Shown: positions 61,875 to 64,000 of the stretch, piece by piece
Layout: each line of letters begins with the position of its first letter
Numbering within the stretch: the stretch's first letter is position 1
NCBI RefSeq assembly: GCF_005239225.2
Contig: NC_133293.1
Location: 10,632,333-10,696,332, forward strand
DNA: 64,000 nucleotides
From: Populus alba
Taxonomy: Eukaryota > Streptophyta > Magnoliopsida > Malpighiales > Salicaceae
Direction: 5' to 3'
Translations under genes and position numbers: made by a program
The notes under the pieces: model-generated
Databases searched by the model: none
Seen by the model: the letters and a program-made list of their open reading frames with translations, nothing else
Told to the model about the DNA's origin: nothing

Positions 61875-64000
61875 GAGAATCTAGGAATTGTTTTTTGGGT
61901 TGGACTTTGTTTAGTTATTATAATTTTGAAAACTTTCATCACGGATTCTTTCTTTGTTTAGCTAGTCAGTTTTGCATTGTTTAATTATGTGATTGGTTTC
62001 AACGATGGCAGAGTTGGTGGTAGGAATGTGTGTCGTGCTTTGTTTTTTGAGAAGTCAAACTCAAGATGGAGCTTATGTTTCTTGTTAGATAGCGTGGATT
62101 TAGAGAGAAGTAGCAGTGCGTGTCTTGGGAATTGAACTTAACTTGACAAAGCATATTATGCTCGTACATATGTATATGTTTTGGGATATGGAGTTTGTCA
62201 TGTAATCTTTGTCGTTGAGGTCTCAAGGGTTCTCTTTACTTAGAAGTGACGTTAGAAAGAGACTTGGAGTCTTTCTAATTGGATTCTAATTAATTTCTCT
62301 TCACTTCTCCCCATTTTGTTCTTGTTTTTAAGCTTGAGAACAGGTTGGATGTGGACAAATTGGAGGCAGGGTGCTCAGGGCAGTGTTGTGTTTTTGGAGT
62401 TTATTATTTGTCCTTCTGGGATTTCAAAGTGTCCCTTTCCTTTGTCTCTTAGGGTTCACAGAAGCAGTAGCCGGTGTGAAGGATAGGCCAGAGATTTTAG
62501 CACCCTTATGAGGGATTTTGTTTCTGAGCGTATGATATTGTATATACAAAGAAGACAGTCCAAAAAAGAATTTAGCACAATATCATCATCAATTGGGATT
62601 ATTATGGTCATTGTCTTGGTCCTATCCCATGTGGAATTTGGGCAGTATAAATAGGTTTCTTGTACTCTTTTTTTATCACCTCTTTTCTTTTTTGTTTTCT
62701 TTTTTTGTGGGGTGGGGTGTTTTTTCAACCATATATATAGTTGCTGTGGGATGGTGCGTTAGAACTACGAGGAGATGAGGCAAACTTTGAGGTAAATTTC
62801 ATAAATTATATATATAACGCTTCACACCACCGTCCACATTTTTTTTTCTAAAAAAAAAAAAAAACATTTATTACTAAATATACAGACAAAGGATTGCTGA
62901 TATAAATGTAATCTCTAGTACGAACTGGTGGAGATCGGAAAGTAACGGACGTGACTGCCAATATGTCCCTCTGTCCACCCTGCTCACTTGTTTTTTGCAC
63001 AGGGTGATATGAATTAACCACTAAAATGGGCTGGCAGGCTTTAGAGAGCAGAATGCAGTGCAAGTCACATGAGCCCAATTAGAGAAAATCAAAGCCCATT
63101 TGTACTGGAATGGTTAAATTAACAAAAAAAAAAAAGAAAGAAGGGGAAATACTGTAGCATTTCTATTGTTTATCCTTTCACAGTTCTTTGTAGATTGTAA
63201 TAATGTATTTTTTTTTAAAAAAAATTCATCCTCAATTTTTTTTTTATGTGATTGGCCTATTTTGAATCCAGATTTGAACCCAATTGCATGCTTTTTTTGG
63301 AAAGGAATGGTTGAATTGAAAAAAATATAATTAAAATAAAAAATACAGGTAATATAAAAGATAATTTTTAAATTTTTTTTGAAAAATTCATTTTCTTTGT
63401 TTATTTTTTTAGCTATTAAATGATTAGTTCCTATAATTTTTTTAAAAAAATTTGGTACCAAATTTTATTTATTTTATTTTTTAGTTTTTTTTTTTTTTAA
63501 AAAAAAAAGTGAAATCACTCGCTTTTGGTTTAGAAAGAGAACATTGCTATTCCAGCCATACTGATAGCCTAGTTCTATAAGTTCCAAATGACACGTTGTC
63601 TATTGAGGAAGAAGGGCAAACAATATGTTGTCCTCCTATTGAATTAAGAAAAAATATAAATGCCATTGCACAAATCTTTTCTTGATAGGTCAATCGTTTG
63701 GCCTTGTTTTTTTTTTTAAAAAAATATTTTTTTTATTTATAATTTATTTAATACCTCTTATCTATGATTTTTTTTCTTTTTTATCCTTTCTTAAATAAGT
63801 GATTATTTTCTAATTATATTGGATGTGTTTAATTCTTTAGAAGATTGATATGATTTATCTGTAACTTTTTTTTTATATATTTTTGCAAGGATTAAATATT
63901 TATTTTTTATAATATTTTTAATATTTGCATTCTTGCATAGTATTTTTTTTTCCTTTTATTTTATTCAATAACTTTTATATATGTATCGATTTCTATTACA
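61351..64000. other. Downstream region of the SEC14-like gene, no supported gene
   Basis: About 61351-61600 is probably 3' UTR and flank. 61600-62800 has mixed composition, without motif-bearing frames. From 63100 to the window end the sequence is AT-rich. No gene, tRNA or transposon end was recognised. Confidence 0.45.
61809..61871. repeat. Compound (CT)n(AT)n microsatellite
   Basis: About 14 CT units pass directly into about 17 AT units. It is visible directly and likely length-polymorphic. Confidence 0.9.

Noticed and set aside
1..64000. CRISPR arrays, bacterial operons, phage or organellar insertions
   Set aside because: No regularly spaced repeats were seen. All six genes are spliced nuclear genes, and no organellar gene sequence was recognised.

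Overview
The window is nuclear DNA of a flowering plant. Genes are split by AT-rich GT-AG introns, coding exons are GC-richer than their surroundings, and the products are typical of dicots. The repeat content looks most like Salicaceae (Populus or Salix), including a recurring AT-rich MITE-like element and a tRNA-type SINE. That placement is an inference from memory of such genomes and was not searched. There is no bacterial, organellar or CRISPR content.

Six protein-coding genes can be read exon by exon, and every splice phase closes. From left to right they are: (1) a plastid imidazoleglycerol-phosphate dehydratase, HISN5 (minus, 844-3057, last exon beyond the left edge); (2) an IDM1/ROS4-like PHD-finger/GNAT chromatin protein of 1407 aa in 8 exons (minus, 4596-13223); (3) cytosolic ribosomal protein eS24, 134 aa in 5 exons (minus, 17023-19449), with a telo-box and a site II element upstream; (4) a WNK protein kinase of the WNK4/WNK5 type, 739 aa in 7 exons (minus, 26795-29799), with one GC-AG intron; (5) a SurE-type 5'/3'-nucleotidase, 305 aa in 9 exons (plus, 39150-42011); (6) a SEC14/CRAL-TRIO lipid-transfer-type protein, 427 aa in 7 exons (plus, 57958-61350). 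They act in unrelated processes: histidine synthesis, chromatin, translation, signalling, nucleotide salvage and lipid exchange. Nothing suggests a gene cluster.

The spaces between genes are dominated by degraded mobile DNA. There is a minus-strand Ty1/copia gag-protease-integrase remnant (20.46-22.0 kb), a solo-LTR-like segment (23.27-23.86 kb), a Harbinger-like MITE (34.3-34.7 kb), a duplicated LTR/PBS-like fragment (37.6-38.0 kb), a full SINE with an 18-bp target duplication (49.17-49.36 kb), a truncated inverted SINE copy (50.26-50.39 kb), and a hAT-type MITE with an 8-bp target duplication (54.79-55.41 kb). About fifteen copies or fragments of one AT-rich MITE-like family are spread over the window. 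Two gene-poor stretches, 29.8-38.9 kb and 42.0-57.9 kb, hold no gene I can support.

I found no new multi-gene system. The observations most worth checking are the duplicated acidic tail of the IDM1-like protein, the GC-AG intron in the WNK kinase-domain region, and the well-preserved SINE and hAT insertions.
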